Source of the DNA: Microcaldota archaeon
Lineage (GTDB): Archaea > Micrarchaeota > Micrarchaeia > Micrarchaeales > CABMGC01
Reading direction: 5' to 3'
Assembly (NCBI GenBank): GCA_028866785.1
Contig: JAGWHN010000018.1
Location: forward strand, 1-16,021
DNA length: 16,021 bases
Each line of letters opens with the position of its first letter. The first letter of the stretch is position 1. Below, one piece after another: positions 13,243-16,021 of this stretch. Below the pieces are notes generated by a model. It ran no database searches and was not told where the DNA came from. It worked only from the letters and a program-made list of their open reading frames with translations. The position numbers were made by a program, and so were the translations under genes.

Positions 13243-14283
13243 ATGAGTGATATGGGCAACATGGCAAACTTTGACATAAATGAGGCGGAACTATTCAAGC
13301 CAAGGATCTCTGTTGCTGGAGTGGGAGGGGGAGGAAACAACACCGTCCAAAGACTCAGCGCCCTGGACGTAAAGGGGGCAAGCCTATTTGCATTCAACAC
13401 AGACAACAAGCAGCTTCTTACACTAAATCCGGTCATAAAAAAGATTGCGCTCGGCTACTCGCTCACAAGAGGACTTGGGGCGGGAGGATTCCCGGACATG
13501 GGAGAGAAGGCAGCAGAGATGTCAAGGAGCGAGATTGATGAGCTTCTAAGGGACACAAACTTGCTCTTCCTCACCGCAGGTATGGGAGGAGGAACTGGAA
13601 CCGGCGCAGCTCCTGTGGTCGCAAGGATCGCAAAGGAGAACGGAGCAGTGGTGGTCGGTATCGTAACAATCCCATTCTCACTTGAGAGAAGCAGGCTAAA
13701 CACAGCAAAGAAGGGAATTGAGAGGCTAAGGCAGCACGTTGACACGCTTATCGTAATTGACAACCAGAGGCTCGTAAATCTTTATCCTAATCTGCAAATA
13801 GAGCAGGCATTCAAGCTCGCCGATGAAATAACATCGCGCGCAGTCAGGGGAATAACTGAGGCAATAACCCAGCCAAGCATGGTCAACATCGACTATGCGG
13901 ACGTTAGGGCAATAATGTCAGCTGGTGGACTTGCGATGATCAGCGTCGGATCAGGGCAGGGAGGAAATAGGGTAGAGGACGTTGTGAAGAACACGCTCAA
14001 AAACAAGCTGCTTGATGTTGAATATGAGGGCGCAACAGGCGTTCTATTGCACATAACCGGAGGGCCAGATATGACCCTTGGAGAAGCAAACAAGATTGGG
14101 GAGATGCTCACATCTAGCGTCTCGCCAAATGCAAGCGTCACATGGGGCGCAAGGCTGGAAAATGACAACCAGGGAAGAATTGACGTCATTGCAATCTTCA
14201 CAGGAGTCACAAGCCCGGGAATCTTTGGCACAATGAAGAAGGACGAGGACATACCTCGCGGACTGGGAATTGATATTCTTTAA
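13243..14283 (+). CDS. ftsZ2: FtsZ2, cell division GTPase
   Basis: A complete FtsZ of 346 residues from ATG 13243. GTP-binding loops: [10 protein letters not shown] (26-35), FNTD (51-54), [11 protein letters not shown] (78-88) and the tubulin signature GGGTGTG (115-121). The T7 loop [11 protein letters not shown] (215-225) carries the acidic residues that trigger hydrolysis in the next subunit. The C-terminal domain ends with a short tail, [13 protein letters not shown], whose hydrophobic end may bind a membrane anchor. Archaeal FtsZ1 and FtsZ2 form overlapping rings with different jobs in ring assembly and constriction. I call this one FtsZ2 because the other copy sits next to secE and because of its [10 protein letters not shown] region. 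Start choice is uncertain: GTG 13231 and 13234 are in frame, ATG 13243 has GGTG six bases upstream, and ATG 13252 and 13261 also exist. Confidence 0.94.
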   Translation: MSDMGNMANFDINEAELFKPRISVAGVGGGGNNTVQRLSALDVKGASLFAFNTDNKQLLTLNPVIKKIALGYSLTRGLGAGGFPDMGEKAAEMSRSEIDELLRDTNLLFLTAGMGGGTGTGAAPVVARIAKENGAVVVGIVTIPFSLERSRLNTAKKGIERLRQHVDTLIVIDNQRLVNLYPNLQIEQAFKLADEITSRAVRGITEAITQPSMVNIDYADVRAIMSAGGLAMISVGSGQGGNRVEDVVKNTLKNKLLDVEYEGATGVLLHITGGPDMTLGEANKIGEMLTSSVSPNASVTWGARLENDNQGRIDVIAIFTGVTSPGIFGTMKKDEDIPRGLGIDIL

Positions 14284-14350
14284 TTCCGATAGCCCGATGC
14301 GTCAAACTGCACGCAAACATAAGTAAAAGAGAGGAGGAATTAATCGTTTA

Positions 14351-14357
14351 TTTTTTT
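14351..14357 (+). terminator. Poly-T tract after ftsZ2
   Basis: Seven consecutive T residues on the + strand, 68 bases after the ftsZ2 stop. A T-run alone suffices for intrinsic termination in archaea. It overlaps the stop codon of the convergent gene. No hairpin is needed or seen. Confidence 0.4.
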
Positions 14358-14937
14358 AGCCTACACGAACTAATTCCGAAATTGCCTCTATTGCTTCTGG
14401 CTTCATTATCTTGTTCAGGAACTCGAGCTCCCTCTGTGCCCTCTGACGCAGTTCTGTATTATCAGCAGATTCTGCATCGTTATTTTCGCTTATTTTTGTA
14501 TACGCAACTTGGAGATAATGGTTGGATATAATCTGTGCGTTGAGACTAAGCCCCTCAAACCAGCTCAGCGACACAAGACCATTTCCATCACAGTGATGGG
14601 ATCTCTCGATTATAGGTAACTTATAATATTCACGCATTCCTGAAGAGTCTTCTGTCTCTAAAGGAATGAATGTATTATCAGTTTCTATTTTATAGTATCC
14701 ACGACTTTGCAGACCTTTCTTATTTGTCCAAATCTCATTATCGTTTGCCAAATTATTCCTAAAATTTTCGCTATTTCTCCAGGCAAAAGCACCCTCTTCT
14801 AAACTGATTTTCCTGTAGCCTTTTGGTACTACAGAATCAGAATTGTCTGCTTCTACTTTTTTGTTAGATATGAATATCTCTAAAGTTCTGCCCTCAGCGG
14901 ATATTTTGAAACTCATATCCTGTTTCTTCAAGAACAT
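14356..14937 (-). CDS. Unrecognised 193-residue protein
   Basis: I do not recognise this protein. It has no signal peptide, membrane helix or known motif. The N-terminal part (MFLKKQDMSFKISAEGRTLE) looks beta-rich. A middle section (about 36-110) contains a repeated theme: VPKGYRKISLEEG, then QSRGYYKIETDN, then MREYYKLP, each with Tyr-Lys and a turn. The C-terminal third is helical (NTELRQRAQRELEFLNKIM, then EAIEAISELVRVG). A single His-His-Cys (SHHCDGNG) occurs near residue 114. Codon choice is visibly more A/T-rich than in ftsZ2 and rad50 on either side, which may mean later acquisition. A TATA-like box stands just upstream, so it is probably transcribed on its own. The second Met (residue 8) is an alternative start. 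Confidence 0.6.
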   Translation of the reverse strand: MFLKKQDMSFKISAEGRTLEIFISNKKVEADNSDSVVPKGYRKISLEEGAFAWRNSENFRNNLANDNEIWTNKKGLQSRGYYKIETDNTFIPLETEDSSGMREYYKLPIIERSHHCDGNGLVSLSWFEGLSLNAQIISNHYLQVAYTKISENNDAESADNTELRQRAQRELEFLNKIMKPEAIEAISELVRVG

Positions 14938-14966
14938 ACTACCACAGACGCTTTGTGATTTTCATT

Positions 14967-14976
14967 GTATATAAAA
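14967..14976 (-). promoter_or_regulatory. TATA-like box for the 193-residue protein gene
   Basis: On the minus strand this reads TTTTATATAC, about 30-39 bases before the ATG at 14937, in the 84-base gap after rad50. It implies a leader of only a few bases and transcription independent of rad50. Confidence 0.5.
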
Positions 14977-15021
14977 ACTCCTCATTATTCGTTTTCAACA
15001 AAGAAATTTGTGATTTTGGAC

Positions 15022-16021
15022 TCAGTGCTCCTGAACTACAGTAGCTCCGCCTTCGGCCTTGTTCCTGGTTAGGAGATAAGTCTTAGCATTTGAGGCCTGC
15101 TTTAGCTGCTCATCGTGCGTTATGATGAAGATCTGGTCTATTATCCTTGGAAGTGTCTCATTGAAGACGGTTATGAAGCGTGACATTCCCTGCTCGTCAA
15201 TGTTGTGCGTCGGCTCATCAAGAATTATCCACTTCAAGTTTGGGACGAGAACGAGCGCAAATGCAACTCTCATTGCAAGGCAGGCTATGCTTCGCTCCCC
15301 GCCGCTTGCTATTCCCTCAACAATTTCCCATTTTTCAGGTTTGCCGCTAGACGTCCTTACCTTTAGTATGTAGTCGCTTGAAGTTGCATCAAGCATTATT
15401 GCGCCGTAATCGTTGTAAGGGTAGAGCTCTGGCCAGATTCCCTGCATCACATTGTTGATTGAGCCGACCAGCCTTGCACGCATTGCCTTCTGGGTCTCCT
15501 CAAGCGCGTTTTTGAACTTTGCAAGGTTGTCGACCGCGGACTTCTTCTCCCCGATCTCTCCTATTATCTTGTTTATTCTCTTGACCTGTTCGTTCTTCTC
15601 GTCAATTAATTTTTGCTTGTCCGAGATGTACCTTATGTGCGCAACCATCTCGGTTGCGACCTTGCTTTGCATCGCACTTAGCTCCACAAACTCCTTTTGC
15701 ATCTTCTCGACCGCGCTTTCATCAACAACAATAAGGGAGAGTTCCGCGGACTTCTTTGATGAGTGCCCCTCAAACTCCTTTGATTGCCTTTTGTAGCTCT
15801 CAAATTGGTCTATTTTGTCCTTGCTTGAACTAATCTGCGAGATTTTGAGCGTGAGGGCCTCGTAGCTCTTCTTTAGAGCCTCGCTGTGCTGCTTTGCGAT
15901 CTCAGCCTCCTCCTTGAACTTTCTAAGCTTTGCCTCGCTCTCGACCAGAAGTTGGTCTAGTCCAATGTAATCCTTGAGCCGCGAAGTTGAGAGCCTGAGT
16001 TTGTCAATCTCTTTCTTGAAG
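15022..16021 (-). CDS. rad50: Rad50 ATPase, C-terminal half (5' end outside window)
   Basis: The frame is open from the stop at 15022 to the window edge, so the gene continues beyond it; the Met at 15702 is internal. The first ~150 visible residues are charged heptad-like coiled coil (for example LVESEAKLRKFKEEAEIAKQ). The C-terminal ABC-ATPase lobe follows: GIWPELYPYNDYGAIML, signature ASGGERSIACLAMRVAFALV, Walker B with D-loop WIILDEPTHNID, and the His switch FIITHDEQL. Rad50 with Mre11 tethers and processes DNA ends in double-strand break repair. In archaea mre11 usually lies just upstream and herA/nurA nearby; upstream is outside the window, and no nurA follows within it. Confidence 0.93.
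   Translation of the reverse strand, partial: FKKEIDKLRLSTSRLKDYIGLDQLLVESEAKLRKFKEEAEIAKQHSEALKKSYEALTLKISQISSSKDKIDQFESYKRQSKEFEGHSSKKSAELSLIVVDESAVEKMQKEFVELSAMQSKVATEMVAHIRYISDKQKLIDEKNEQVKRINKIIGEIGEKKSAVDNLAKFKNALEETQKAMRARLVGSINNVMQGIWPELYPYNDYGAIMLDATSSDYILKVRTSSGKPEKWEIVEGIASGGERSIACLAMRVAFALVLVPNLKWIILDEPTHNIDEQGMSRFITVFNETLPRIIDQIFIITHDEQLKQASNAKTYLLTRNKAEGGATVVQEH

Overview
The window reads as archaeal chromosome, most likely from a small-genome DPANN-type lineage; Micrarchaeota is my best guess, made from gene content and not proven. Supporting signs are two ftsZ genes, ftsZ next to secE, an archaeal-type S-adenosylhomocysteine hydrolase, Rad50, class III (type IV pilin-like) signal peptides, and TATA-like boxes about 25-35 bases before several starts. 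Genes are tightly packed on both strands and many use short Shine-Dalgarno sequences. No rRNA, tRNA, CRISPR array, transposase or integrase was seen.

Left core (1-1653, + strand): the 3' part of ftsZ1, then secE, then a protein made only of the C-terminal half (coiled coil plus NFACT-R/DUF814) of the ribosome quality-control factor RqcH/NEMF/Tae2.

Accessory islet (about 1654-5806): a small winged-helix regulator on the minus strand with a palindrome over its own start codon, and two tandem surface proteins on the + strand. Each surface protein has a class III signal peptide and membrane helix, a Cys-containing beta-domain, a Ser/Thr-rich stalk, and a large glycine-rich C-terminal domain. The second has the hallmarks of the glycine-rich domain seen in phage tail and adhesin proteins. 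Immediately after the islet (5807-5896) lies a diverged second copy of the last 24 codons and stop codon of the NFACT-R gene. The islet is therefore bracketed by a duplicated gene end, as expected for an old insertion or gene-end replacement. This is the most unusual structure in the window.

Middle operon (5962-8582, + strand): a degenerate RpiB-like protein with a long charged tail, an HTH regulator, glutamate dehydrogenase and a small helical protein, all closely spaced.

Repair/methyl-cycle operon (12355 down to 8571, minus strand): S-adenosylhomocysteine hydrolase, a TIM-barrel protein with an apparent full set of endonuclease IV-type metal ligands, and a PolX DNA polymerase with a PHP domain, separated by 4 bases and 1 base. 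The last two could act together in base excision repair. This operon diverges, from a shared TATA-rich region, from a uridine kinase-like P-loop protein, which is followed by a complete ftsZ2.

Right end: an unrecognised 193-residue protein with its own promoter-like box, then the C-terminal half of Rad50 running off the window edge.
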